In this document: positions 18,214 through 26,677 of the stretch, in pieces
Numbering within the stretch: the stretch's first letter is position 1
How the letters are laid out: the number at the start of each line of letters is the position of its first letter
DNA from: Zavarzinella formosa DSM 19928
Lineage (GTDB): Bacteria > Planctomycetota > Planctomycetia > Gemmatales > Gemmataceae
Assembly (NCBI RefSeq): GCF_000255705.1
Contig: NZ_JH636443.1
Span: forward strand, 750,371 to 801,233
Direction of reading: 5' to 3'
DNA: 50,863 nucleotides
The notes under the pieces: model-generated
The model's input: the letters and a program-made list of their open reading frames with translations, nothing else
Told to the model about the DNA's origin: nothing
The model's database searches: none
Made by a program: the position numbers and the translations under genes

Positions 18214-20010
18214 ATGACTTATCAAACATGGATGAGCCGCCTCCTGGCCGGGGGGACGGTCATTACCGGGGAACGCGCGACGCGGCGTGTCGGCCTGCGC
18301 GCCAAACTGACGCTCAATTCATTGTCAGACCGGTACGGCCCCTCGTCGCTCACCGGGGCCGATGCCAGTCTCTTGCTGGCCGCCGGTGCAGGCGAGGGCC
18401 TTCTCCAATTCTCATTATCGGGAACAGATTCTTCCCCGTCGCCGATGATCCGGCCGGGGGTGTCCGCGTCTGTTTCGACGGTCGATGAACACGTTGCGGA
18501 TTCCCCGCCGGGAGCCCATGTCGATTCGGCGGCCGACGCTCATGGCGCCGTTGATCCGGTGGAACCGCTGGAACCGGCCGCCACGACAACGCCCGGCATC
18601 GAAGCCTACAAGTTTACGCCGTTCAACGCGCCCGCCCCGGAACCGGCCGCCTCCGGGGGCGAACAAGCCGCCTCCCCGCCAGCCAATGCGGCTCAAGTCT
18701 CCGGGCCAACGACCGATGGAACGGCCGCTGTCACCTTTCTGGCGTTTCCTTCGGACTTCGGCGTCAAAGGGGGCGTCATTCCGGTGGTTCAAGCCGCCGG
18801 GGACACCGCGCCGCCGACCAAATCGCCCGCGCCGGCCGATGCGTCGATTCCCCCGCCAGCCAACGCGGCGGCTCCCGATCCGAAAGCCCCGGCTTCATCA
18901 GCGGACGATGCAGTTCCCCCGGCGGCTGATTCTTCCGATGCGGACTCTTCCGAAGCGAAGCCTTCCGCGTCGGATGCGGCCGTGGAAACACCGCCGACAT
19001 TCTTCCACGGCGAAGTATCCCTCCGCTACGACAAGACGGACGAGCCGACTTCCGGCGGAAGCGCTTCCGGTCTGCAGTCGATGGTCTCGAACGACACGTT
19101 CGGGCCGGAGGCGTCCTCCGGGAACCACGTTCCTCCCGTCTCCAATGCGGTTGACCCTTCAAACTTGTCCGTCACGCCCAAGCCAGAGGCGAGCGGACGC
19201 CCCCTCGACACGGACACCGGGGTGTTTCGCATCAGCGGCTCTCCGCAACCCGGCGAAAAGTTGGAGGTTCGTTACACGCTGGCCGCCCACGATGCCAACG
19301 GAAGCATCTCGGTCGATGGTTCCGTGACACTGACCGCCGGGGCCAGTCACGCAACCATCACGGCGGGACCGGCGCTGGCCGGGCGGTCGCCGGAGATTCT
19401 CACGCTCATCTTCCGGGATCATCCCGGCGCCCGGCCGGCTCGCGGCTCGGCGACGCTTTTTCTTGCCCCCGCCGGGGAGCGAATCAGCGATTCGGCCCTC
19501 TTCGAGGCCCATCGGTTAGGCAAGTCCCCGGAGGCGTTTGACGCCTTGGTGCAACGCCACGGGGCGGCCGTGACGAGATCCTGCCAGCGGATCGTCGGCA
19601 ATCAGGCCGATGCCGAGGATGTCACTCAATTTGTGTTTCTGACGCTCGCCCAGTGGGAGTTGCGCTTCCCCGGCACGCTGACGGGCTGGCTGCGCACCGT
19701 GGCCAAAAACGCCTCGCTGGCGTTCCTTCGGGCCAAGTCGCGGCGAATCCGGCATGAGCGCGAGGTCGCCAAGCCGGTGCTGGCCGATCCGCCGGACGCT
19801 CAAAGTTTTGACGATAATCTGGACGCGGCCATCCGGCAACTTCCCGCCCCGCTGGAGGAGGCGGTTCGATTGCGGTATTTGGAGGGCTGGTCCCAACAAG
19901 AGGCCGCCCGGATCGTCGGCTGTCCGCGCGGCACCCTCTCCCGGCGGGCCGCGCACGGCATCCAGGTCCTGCGGGAATTGCTCGAAAGCGACCGCGCGAC
20001 CGCCGGCTGA
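18214..20010 (+). CDS. ECF-type sigma factor at the C-terminus of a long low-complexity, Calx-beta-like protein
   Basis: The product is about 598 residues. Residues about 425-598 form a complete sigma-70 pair: region 2 (FDALVQRHGAAVTRSCQRIV, then NQADAEDVTQFVFLTL and GWLRTVAKN) and region 4 (LPAPLEEAVRLRYLEGWSQQ, then GCPRGTLSRRAAHG). Residues about 333-418 look like a Calx-beta sandwich (PQPGEKLEVRYTLAAHD, then VTLTAGASHATITAG). Residues 50-330 are Ala/Pro/Ser/Asp-rich low complexity. The N-terminus has RRVGLRAK then LTLNSLSDRYGPSS, a weak match to the motif seen at the start of exported proteins in this window. Known ECF factors put extra domains after region 4; here they precede region 2. 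GTG 18199 is an alternative start. It may be co-transcribed with 20129. Confidence 0.8.
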   Translation: MTYQTWMSRLLAGGTVITGERATRRVGLRAKLTLNSLSDRYGPSSLTGADASLLLAAGAGEGLLQFSLSGTDSSPSPMIRPGVSASVSTVDEHVADSPPGAHVDSAADAHGAVDPVEPLEPAATTTPGIEAYKFTPFNAPAPEPAASGGEQAASPPANAAQVSGPTTDGTAAVTFLAFPSDFGVKGGVIPVVQAAGDTAPPTKSPAPADASIPPPANAAAPDPKAPASSADDAVPPAADSSDADSSEAKPSASDAAVETPPTFFHGEVSLRYDKTDEPTSGGSASGLQSMVSNDTFGPEASSGNHVPPVSNAVDPSNLSVTPKPEASGRPLDTDTGVFRISGSPQPGEKLEVRYTLAAHDANGSISVDGSVTLTAGASHATITAGPALAGRSPEILTLIFRDHPGARPARGSATLFLAPAGERISDSALFEAHRLGKSPEAFDALVQRHGAAVTRSCQRIVGNQADAEDVTQFVFLTLAQWELRFPGTLTGWLRTVAKNASLAFLRAKSRRIRHEREVAKPVLADPPDAQSFDDNLDAAIRQLPAPLEEAVRLRYLEGWSQQEAARIVGCPRGTLSRRAAHGIQVLRELLESDRATAG

Positions 20011-20128
20011 AAAAACTTTTTGAATTTCCACTTCTTCGCGAGCATCCGGCCGCCGGTCGGCATTTCAATCATGTCCGGCGAAGAAGTGCCCGCCGGTCAG
20101 CCGAGAACCCCCCAGTCCGGAACCGAAC

Positions 20129-21529
20129 GTGCGAACACCCGCTTCCCGAAACCGCCGATTTGCCCTCCGTGTCGAAGAACTGAATTCACGGACGCTCCCG
20201 GCCATTTTGGCTCCGGTCGCCACCGAGGTGACGGGAGATGAAACGCTCGTCTCGTCGGCGGGGGATGAACCCGCCGACGACACAACGCCGGCTGATTTCA
20301 TCACGACTTCGCTCGACGGGGGAACCGGCGCTGACGACGGCATGAGCATCATGTGCCATCCCATTTTTTGGAGCGGGGTTCCCGCCGATGTGACCACGGA
20401 TGACACATCCGCCACCGATGGAACAGTTGAAGACGCTTCCGCCAGCGACTTGGCCATCGCTGACGGAACGGTTGAAGACGCCGCCACCAGCGAATTGGCC
20501 GCCGCTGACGGGACGACGGTTGAAGACGCTTCCGCTAGTGACTTGGCCGCCACCAGCGATTTGGCCGCCACCGACGACGCACCAACTGATTTGACACCGA
20601 CCGACGAGGCAACCGTGACGAGTGATGTGGCCGTCCGGCCGAATGTGATGTTCCGGCCGCTGATTTTGAGCGGAACCCCCGACAATGGAACAACCGGGGA
20701 TGAAACACTTGTGTCATCGGCGGGGGATGAACCCGCCGATGACGCGGCAACCACCGGCGGGACAACCGACCCGACGCCGACTGATGGCGCCCTCAAGCCG
20801 ACCGTCCTGTTCCAACCGACGACCTGGAGCGGAACCCCCGACGACGGAACAGTGGACCTCATGGCGAACACCGTCACGGGCGATCCGGGCGAAGAAACCG
20901 TGATCGAAGATTTCTCCGCAAGCAACGAGTCGGCCACTCCCGTCGATCCGAACACGATGCCGGAAGCAGAACCGCTCTTTTGCCATTTTGAAGTTCTCTC
21001 CACGCAAAGCAACCAAAGCATCCCCTCTGACGGCGACGCGACACCGACGAGCAGGGTTGAAGAGGCAGCCGTCGCCGAACCGCCCACGGCGACGACTGAC
21101 CTCAACGACCACGTCTCGGCGGATCACGCGGCCGATTCGGGAACCGTCGTCCCGACGGGGATCATGTTCACCATGTCCGGTGATCTCCCGAAGGTCGATC
21201 AGGCCGGCCCGGAGGAGGTCGCCACACCGGAGGTGACGCCGCCCACATTGGTCGCCCCCGCGGCCAGTGTGGCGCTGCCGCCCATCGACGCCACGGCTTG
21301 GAGCTACTACTCCCTGATCGGCGACGACGTTCTGGTGGCCGATTCAACCGTGCCCGAAGCCGACGCAACAGTGAAAACCCCGACGCCGGAACCCGTCACG
21401 CCCGCGACCAACACCGCGCCGCCGCCGGTTCTCCAAACCGGCTCCACGACGACGGCCGATGTTTCCCTCGGGATTGATGCCGACAGCATGAAGCTGATCT
21501 TCGGCGCCTCGACCGGCAAGAAGGTTTGA
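20129..21529 (+). CDS. Acidic repetitive protein with planctomycete exported-protein motif
   Basis: The product is about 466 residues from GTG 20129. A basic start (RTPASRNRRFA) leads to LRVEELNSRTLPAIL, a clear instance of the motif shared with three other giant proteins here. The rest is low-complexity Thr/Asp/Ala/Pro. It has internal repeats: ETLVSSAGDEPADD occurs twice exactly, variants of SGTPDDGT three times, and (T)VEDA-S-ASDLAA several times. No enzyme domain or membrane helix is visible. It sits 118 bp after the sigma-factor fusion gene on the same strand and shares its composition, so the two may form an operon. The function is unknown. A structural or surface role is one option. 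Confidence 0.65.
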   Translation: MRTPASRNRRFALRVEELNSRTLPAILAPVATEVTGDETLVSSAGDEPADDTTPADFITTSLDGGTGADDGMSIMCHPIFWSGVPADVTTDDTSATDGTVEDASASDLAIADGTVEDAATSELAAADGTTVEDASASDLAATSDLAATDDAPTDLTPTDEATVTSDVAVRPNVMFRPLILSGTPDNGTTGDETLVSSAGDEPADDAATTGGTTDPTPTDGALKPTVLFQPTTWSGTPDDGTVDLMANTVTGDPGEETVIEDFSASNESATPVDPNTMPEAEPLFCHFEVLSTQSNQSIPSDGDATPTSRVEEAAVAEPPTATTDLNDHVSADHAADSGTVVPTGIMFTMSGDLPKVDQAGPEEVATPEVTPPTLVAPAASVALPPIDATAWSYYSLIGDDVLVADSTVPEADATVKTPTPEPVTPATNTAPPPVLQTGSTTTADVSLGIDADSMKLIFGASTGKKV

Positions 21530-21590
21530 GCGAAGCAAGGACTGCGATTAATTGTGGATTTTTTGACCGGGCCATCACCCGTGCCGGGTG

Positions 21591-21719
21591 AGCGCCTTTT
21601 CCGAGCCTGAGCGTTGGCAGGGGCCACGCTTTACGGGTCAGGTGACGCTTTAGGGAGAGCCAGTTGCTTGCTCCGCCTGAAGCGTGGCCCCCACTGACGC
21701 TTCAGGCTCGGAAAAGGCA
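21591..21719. repeat. Inverted repeat, about 43-bp imperfect arms
   Basis: The left arm at about 21591-21634 and right arm at about 21676-21719 share GCCTTTTCCGAGCCTGA at the outer end and GGGGCCACGCTT inside. The right arm differs by small insertions. The loop is about 40 bp. Confidence 0.85.
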
Positions 21720-21788
21720 GAAACACTCCGGATGATTCTTGCCTGCCATTTGTTTAGTTGATGCAAAATCAACGGACGTTTGATGTGA

Positions 21789-21878
21789 GATACCAAGAGC
21801 CCCACTGCGTGAGCGGTGGGGGTGTTTTCAGTGGGTGACGACCACCCCCACCGCTGACGCAGTGGGGCTCTTGGTATC
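21789..21878. repeat. Family A hairpin, copy 1
   Basis: The arms 21789-21824 and 21841-21878 pair over the family A core (CCAAGAGCCCCACTGCGT and onward to GGTGGGGGTG). The pairing continues outward into locus-specific GATA/TATC. The loop is about 16 bp. Confidence 0.92.
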
Positions 21879-21964
21879 ATTTGCAAATGTTGTTGATTGT
21901 GCGTTAAGACCAGACGCAATCTAAAAAGGCTCCGGTCGTTCCCCGAGCGGAGTCTTTCTCACAA

Positions 21965-22054
21965 GCGGGCGGAAAGAAATGGTGGTTCAAATATCCCCTC
22001 ACTGGAGCAGGGCGGCTATTTTGAATCACCGACAGCCTCATTCTTTCCGCCCGC
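21965..22054. repeat. Family C-related inverted repeat
   Basis: The left arm 21965-21993 and right arm 22017-22054 share GCGGGCGGAAAGAA at the outside and TTCAAA near the loop. The right arm contains GGAAAGAATGAGGCTGTCGG on the reverse strand, nearly the same as the outer arm of the 10814-10979 repeat. That links the two loci. Confidence 0.8.
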
Positions 22055-22074
22055 CATATATCACATCCGAATAA

Positions 22075-24648
22075 TCATAAATTCGTGTACCATTCCCCGG
22101 TGGTGTAATCGCGCCGGCGGTCGAGGCCGGGGCCGCTGATCGGGCTGAGGAACCAGTCCTGCCCGGCGCCCCCCGTCAGGTCGTCGATGACGTTGTCTTC
22201 CGTGATCGTCGCGGCAGTCAGGAAATAGCCGAGGTTCTGGCCGCCTGACAGCACGCCGCGAAGATGATCCATCTTCGTTTGCGGCGAGACACCCGACCCC
22301 CATTCCAGTCGCAGCAGTCGCATGGCCGTCAGGTCGTCTTCGTAAGTGACCTTGTTGCCGATCAGGATGTCACTGTTGCCGCCCCCGTTCAGGCTGTCCA
22401 CACCGAGACCGCCGACGAGAATGTCGAAGCCGTTGCCGCCCAACAGGGTGTCGTTCCCCGCCCCGCCGACCAAAACCGATGAAACGCCGGTGGTCGCCGT
22501 TTGGATCAGCGTGTCGTTGCCGTCCCCGCCGTGGAAGGCGACGGCGGGCAGGTAAACCGTCGATCCGTTGATGACGGCCGACTTGGCCTCAATCGTGTCG
22601 TTACCGGCCCCGCCATAGGCGAAGATCGTTCCGGCGACGCCGTTCACGGTGGTCAGGGTGTAATTCCCCAGCGACACCCCGTTGAGGGTCGGCGTCACCG
22701 TCGACGATCCGGTCGGCGTGAAGTTGATGACATCATTCCCGGACGTGCCGTTGACGACCAGATTGATCCCGACCATGCCGTACTGGCTCACCGTCACCGT
22801 TTTGGTCCATGTCGTGGAAAGCGCATCGTCGGTGGCCGTGCCGCGAACCGTATAAGTGCCGGGAGCCGGGAAGCGGTGCGTGCCCGTGTAGGAGCCATAA
22901 ACGGGGGTCGCGGCGTATTCTACCGGCGTGCCGTCGCCCCAGTTGATGCCGAGGCCAAAGCCCGCCGCCGTGTCGGCCGGGGAGACATCGGTGATGTTAA
23001 AGTTGAAGTCGGCCGGATAATTCGCCACGATGGTCGGCGGGCTGGCGCCGGTGATCGACGGCGCGATGTCGTTGACGGTCACCGGCAGCGTGACCGTTCC
23101 CTGCCCGCGATTCGCGTCGGTGATCGTCACGCGGGCGGTGTAGTTTCCGCTGTTCGCATAAACGTGATCCACCGAGGGAAGCATCGTCTGCGGGCTGCCG
23201 GTGGCGGTCGTGCCGTCGCCGAAATCCCATGTCACGGAGATGTTGCCGACCGGGTTGTAGGAAGGCTGGACGGCGATCCTCGCCCGGTAGACGGATTCGG
23301 CCCCGGCCTCGACATAGGCGGGCGTGACCGTCGGGGCATAGTCATTGTCAATGATCGTTCCAAGGCCGTCCGTCTGGCCGAGGGTGACCATCGATCCACC
23401 GGTGAGCCGGAGGGTGAATGTCTCGTTCGCCTCCGGGTTGTTGTCCGGCAGAATGGTGGCGTAAACCGTCTTCTGCGTTTCACCGGGGGCGAAGGTGACG
23501 CTCGCCGCCGACAAGTTCGCCACGTCCGTGCCGAGGGTGGCGGTCCCGGCGACGAGCGAGTAATTCACCGTCACCGGAATCGTGGACGCCTGCGACAGCG
23601 AAATCACGAACGGCATGGGAACATTGTTCCCCGGCCCGCTCGCCGGGATATCCCCTTCCGTGGCCGTGGCGTTGCCGACACTAGCTTGCGGGATGATGGC
23701 CGAATCGCGGAAGATATTCAGCTTGGGCAGGTTCCCGGCCGAGGTGTCAATCCGCACTTGTGAGTTCGGCGTGGCGACCATTCGCAGGCCAACGTTCGGG
23801 GACGCCGCCAATAATCCGGCCAGAGCATCCCGGTCGAGCGTGACGGAGCGGGCGCCGCTCGCCGCCAGAGGATCGAACGTGCCGAGCAGCACGCCGGGCG
23901 AGTCGCCGTCGCCCGTGGTGATCGCCATGTCCGCGTTGTAGCCATACACCTGAACCGGCTGGCTGGAAGAATAGACGTAGGTTTGATTGAACGTAAGAAC
24001 GGCCGCGCCGAAATCGCCGCCGGAGGTCGCCGGGTTGAGGGCGAACTCGAACAGGCCGCGATATTCCTTCGGCTGCGGGCCGCCGGCCGAGATGCCGGGG
24101 CTGGCGGTCGAAAACACGTCGATGTAACTGCCGCCGGTGGCCGAATCGGCCGGGGCATTGAAGTATTGCCGATAAGCGCCCCACACGGCCGGCGATGCGG
24201 CGAAGTCGGTGAAGTCGTCGTTGGTGATCGTAATGACGGCGTCCCCGTCGTCGATGGTGGCGTTGACCGGGTTCGACAGTGTGATGCCGAATGTTTCATC
24301 CGGTTCGATATCGCGGTCACCGGTCACGGCCACCGTTACCAACTGGCTGGTCTCGCCGGGGGCAAAGGTCGCGGTTCCCGTCAGCGCCGTGTAGTCGCTG
24401 ACGGCGATGGCCGTGCCGTCCGTCGTGGCATAATCCACGCTCACCGTGTCGTCGGAGGGTTCCGAAAGGGTGATTTGGAAGACGATGGAATTGTCGCCCG
24501 TCTTCCCCTCAAACCCGGTCGAGTCGAGGACGGAAATGGTGGCGGGAACGGTCCGGTCTTCCAGCGGTTGAAAAGCGAGACGAGACTTGGCGTGAGGGCG
24601 AACAGGGCGTGACGAAGCGGCGAGCAGAGAGTGAATCCAACGGCGCAT
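22075..24648 (-). CDS. Calx-beta/PKD/RTX extracellular protein
   Basis: The product is about 857 residues from ATG 24648, with GAGGG just upstream. The N-terminus has a basic region, then LAFQPLEDRTVPATI, the best example here of the planctomycete exported-protein motif. Domains in order are a Calx-beta repeat (SVDYATTDGTA, then FAPGETSQLVTVAV and EPDETFGITL), a region of about 150 residues resembling an extracellular jelly roll (YRGLFEFALNP), a second Calx-beta (SVTFAPGETQKTVY, then EANETFTLRL), one or two PKD domains (ISVTWDFGDGTTATG; VYANSGNYTARVTI), and RTX-type GGxGND repeats (YGGAGNDTIEAK, VGGAGNDTLLGG). It should bind calcium and act at the cell surface or be released. No catalytic domain is visible. 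Confidence 0.88.
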   Translation of the reverse strand: MRRWIHSLLAASSRPVRPHAKSRLAFQPLEDRTVPATISVLDSTGFEGKTGDNSIVFQITLSEPSDDTVSVDYATTDGTAIAVSDYTALTGTATFAPGETSQLVTVAVTGDRDIEPDETFGITLSNPVNATIDDGDAVITITNDDFTDFAASPAVWGAYRQYFNAPADSATGGSYIDVFSTASPGISAGGPQPKEYRGLFEFALNPATSGGDFGAAVLTFNQTYVYSSSQPVQVYGYNADMAITTGDGDSPGVLLGTFDPLAASGARSVTLDRDALAGLLAASPNVGLRMVATPNSQVRIDTSAGNLPKLNIFRDSAIIPQASVGNATATEGDIPASGPGNNVPMPFVISLSQASTIPVTVNYSLVAGTATLGTDVANLSAASVTFAPGETQKTVYATILPDNNPEANETFTLRLTGGSMVTLGQTDGLGTIIDNDYAPTVTPAYVEAGAESVYRARIAVQPSYNPVGNISVTWDFGDGTTATGSPQTMLPSVDHVYANSGNYTARVTITDANRGQGTVTLPVTVNDIAPSITGASPPTIVANYPADFNFNITDVSPADTAAGFGLGINWGDGTPVEYAATPVYGSYTGTHRFPAPGTYTVRGTATDDALSTTWTKTVTVSQYGMVGINLVVNGTSGNDVINFTPTGSSTVTPTLNGVSLGNYTLTTVNGVAGTIFAYGGAGNDTIEAKSAVINGSTVYLPAVAFHGGDGNDTLIQTATTGVSSVLVGGAGNDTLLGGNGFDILVGGLGVDSLNGGGNSDILIGNKVTYEDDLTAMRLLRLEWGSGVSPQTKMDHLRGVLSGGQNLGYFLTAATITEDNVIDDLTGGAGQDWFLSPISGPGLDRRRDYTTGEWYTNL

Positions 24649-24925
24649 GCAACCCTCGGTGTTGAAGCAAGCCACCCGGCGGCGTTGACGCCGAAGCGAC
24701 ATGATGGAGGCGAAATTCCCCGGACATCTCACGAGTTCGTCCGGAGCGGAGAAGACCGCTTCCAAAGCTAGACCAAGTTGTTTGAATGTCAACAATTCGT
24801 GTTATTACGATTGTTCCGTGAAGACCGGCCCGATGATTGGGGAAATACGGGAAGATAAGAAGGCGACAAACAACCAAAATCCGAGGGCCGATTGAGGCCC
24901 CGTCGAACATCCGTGAAGGGTCGGC

Positions 24926-24961
24926 AAAAAGCAACCCCCGGCTGTTGAATGTCGGGGGTTG
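24926..24961 (-). terminator. Rho-independent terminator, minus strand
   Basis: A 9-bp perfect stem (CAACCCCCG at 24932-24940 with CGGGGGTTG at 24953-24961) with a 12-nt loop is followed, on the minus strand, by a run of five T. It would end the transcript of the beta-solenoid gene, about 225 bp past its stop. Confidence 0.65.
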
Positions 24962-25050
24962 TGTCAAAAAACATTTGGCCGGAAACCAAGCACATGGCCG
25001 GGATTGGATGTCAGGTTTTCTTGCTTCTCATTCACGCTGGTTGTTGAACT

Positions 25051-25133
25051 CCAAGAGCCCCACTGCGTCAGCGGTGGGGGTGGCTTCCGGAGAGCGAGAG
25101 CCACCCCCACCGCTGACGCAGTGGGGCTCTTGG
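25051..25133. repeat. Family A hairpin, copy 2, 35-bp perfect arms
   Basis: The arms 25051-25085 and 25099-25133 are exact reverse complements over 35 bp (CCAAGAGCCCCACTGCGTCA at the outer end) with a 13-bp loop. It lies about 55 bp downstream of the beta-solenoid gene stop on the minus strand. Unlike the other copies, pairing does not clearly extend into the flanks. Confidence 0.95.
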
Positions 25134-25186
25134 TGAACGGTGGAGAGTAACAACCAACAACGGCTAAGTGTTTAGCCCGTCTTCGC

Positions 25187-26677
25187 TCAGAATACGTGCT
25201 CGATGTTCTTGAAGAAGTTCGTCACATTCGTGATGGACGTCGTGCCGCCGATAAGGCCATTGCCCCTGAAAATTGTGTCATCGCCCGTTCCGCCATCGAT
25301 CGCCGGGGCCACGCCGAAGTAGACACCGTTGTTCGCGGACATTGCCACGCCGAGCCGGACCAAGTCGTCGCCGCCGCCCATCGTCACCGTCAGCTTGTCG
25401 GCAAATTTCGTCAGGACACCGGCCGTGCCCGGCTTGATGTCCACCAGCAACTGGTCGATGGCATTGCCGGCGCCAAAGTCAAGATTCACGGTGTTGAGGA
25501 AGGTCGTGTCGTCGATGTTGACGGTGTCGCCGGTGGTCGGCGTGGTCGGCGTCGGCTCGTTGCCCAGCGCCATGCTTGTCATCCCGCCGACAATCACCGG
25601 CTTGTCACTGCCGAGCGAGACAATGTCGATGCCCGTCCCGCCGGTGACGGTCAGATTGCCCATCAGGAAACTACCCGTCGTACTCGTGTCGCCTGGCGTG
25701 CCGTTTGAGTCGATGTCGAGCGAGTTCGCACCGTTGCCAAGAGCCACGCTGGTGGCGCCGCCAATGCTGGCGTCGAGGAGGCGAACCTTGTCGTTGCCCT
25801 CGCCCATCGAGGCGGTCACGGTGGTTCCCACGGTTGTGTTGGTCAATTCAAACGAGTCGGTGCCGAGTCCCGTGGTGACCGAGACAGAGCCGCCCACCGA
25901 AGAACCGGAGATAACGGCCATGTTGTTGCCATCACCCAGCGCGGCTTTGACATACGAGCCGACATTGGATGTCGTGAGGGAGAGTTGGTCGTCGCCCAAC
26001 CCGCCGGTAAGCGAGAGATACGAACCGATGTTGGTTGTCTGAATCGAGAGGTCGTCGGGTCCGGCACATCCAAGCTCGCTGATGTAACCGCCGATGAAGG
26101 TTGTCCCGAAGACCTCGGTATCGGTTGTTTGTTTGCCAGTGCCTTGATTGATGACCAGATTCTTGCCGATGTGGGTCGAGTTGACGTCAAGGATATCGAG
26201 ATCCCCCATCGCGCCGATGCCATTGGTGACGGTGACCGTCCCGCCGACGAACGTGTTGTTGCTCAGGGTGATATTGTTGCCCCCGTCGCCACCGTTGATG
26301 CTGAGGTTGCCGCTGAGGTGAATCCCTTGGGCGTTCAGCGAGTCGGCGCCCCCCTTGAGGAAGACGCTGATCGATTTCACCCCGGCGAAATCGAAGGTGG
26401 TCCCGGTCGTGGCGCCAAACTTGAAGGTCGTGCCCATCGAAGCGGCTGACACGGTGATTGCCCCCGGAACGTTAGTCGTGTCGCTCAGCGCCACGTCCTC
26501 GACGCTGGCCGCGTCTTGGGCGGTGAGGGTCAGCGTGCCGCCGGACAGGGTGGCGGTGATTTGCGAGGCTGTGGGAACGGTGCGTTCTTCAAAGCACTCC
26601 AGCCCCAACCGGGGTTGTTGCCGGCGGCGGGTGCGGGACGAGGAATTCGACGAGAACATGTTGTTGAGCCAGGACAT
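25187..26677 (-). CDS. Beta-solenoid-like extracellular protein with exported-protein motif
   Basis: The product is about 496 residues from ATG 26677, with GGAG 8 bases upstream. The start SNSSSRTRRRQQPR followed by LGLECFEERTVPTAS matches the window's shared N-terminal motif. The rest is a regular series of short beta-strand units with Gly/Asn/Asp turns (GNLSINGGDGGNNITLSNNT; YVKAALGDGNNMAVISGSSV; TVTASMGEGNDKVRLLDAS). This suggests a long parallel beta-helix. A few GGxGDD turns resemble RTX repeats but the periodicity is longer, near 20-24 residues. No enzyme motif is seen. It is probably a surface protein. Confidence 0.78.
   Translation of the reverse strand: MSWLNNMFSSNSSSRTRRRQQPRLGLECFEERTVPTASQITATLSGGTLTLTAQDAASVEDVALSDTTNVPGAITVSAASMGTTFKFGATTGTTFDFAGVKSISVFLKGGADSLNAQGIHLSGNLSINGGDGGNNITLSNNTFVGGTVTVTNGIGAMGDLDILDVNSTHIGKNLVINQGTGKQTTDTEVFGTTFIGGYISELGCAGPDDLSIQTTNIGSYLSLTGGLGDDQLSLTTSNVGSYVKAALGDGNNMAVISGSSVGGSVSVTTGLGTDSFELTNTTVGTTVTASMGEGNDKVRLLDASIGGATSVALGNGANSLDIDSNGTPGDTSTTGSFLMGNLTVTGGTGIDIVSLGSDKPVIVGGMTSMALGNEPTPTTPTTGDTVNIDDTTFLNTVNLDFGAGNAIDQLLVDIKPGTAGVLTKFADKLTVTMGGGDDLVRLGVAMSANNGVYFGVAPAIDGGTGDDTIFRGNGLIGGTTSITNVTNFFKNIEHVF

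Larger units (their letters stand above)
21530..22074. other. Gene-free stretch filled with three inverted repeats
   Basis: This 545-bp gap between convergent genes holds no gene. It carries three separate hairpin-forming repeats (21591-21719, 21789-21878, 21965-22054) of three different families, so repeats appear to have accumulated here preferentially. Confidence 0.7.
24649..25186. other. Gene-free stretch with terminator and family A hairpin
   Basis: No gene is supportable in this 538-bp gap between two minus-strand genes. It contains a probable minus-strand terminator (24926-24961), the family A hairpin (25051-25133) and, nearest 24649, the presumed promoter of the Calx-beta gene in an AT-richer region. 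Confidence 0.5.

Noticed and set aside
18029-18229. Minus-strand 66-residue frame with protein-like FTSYQMPTGAGLLTGAEDF
   Set aside because: It has no ribosome-binding site, overlaps the sigma-fusion start and has no recognised family; it may be a gene remnant but cannot be supported.
20129-21529. Phage tail-fibre or mobile-element origin for the acidic repetitive protein
   Set aside because: There are no phage neighbours, and the N-terminal motif links it to the host's own surface proteins.
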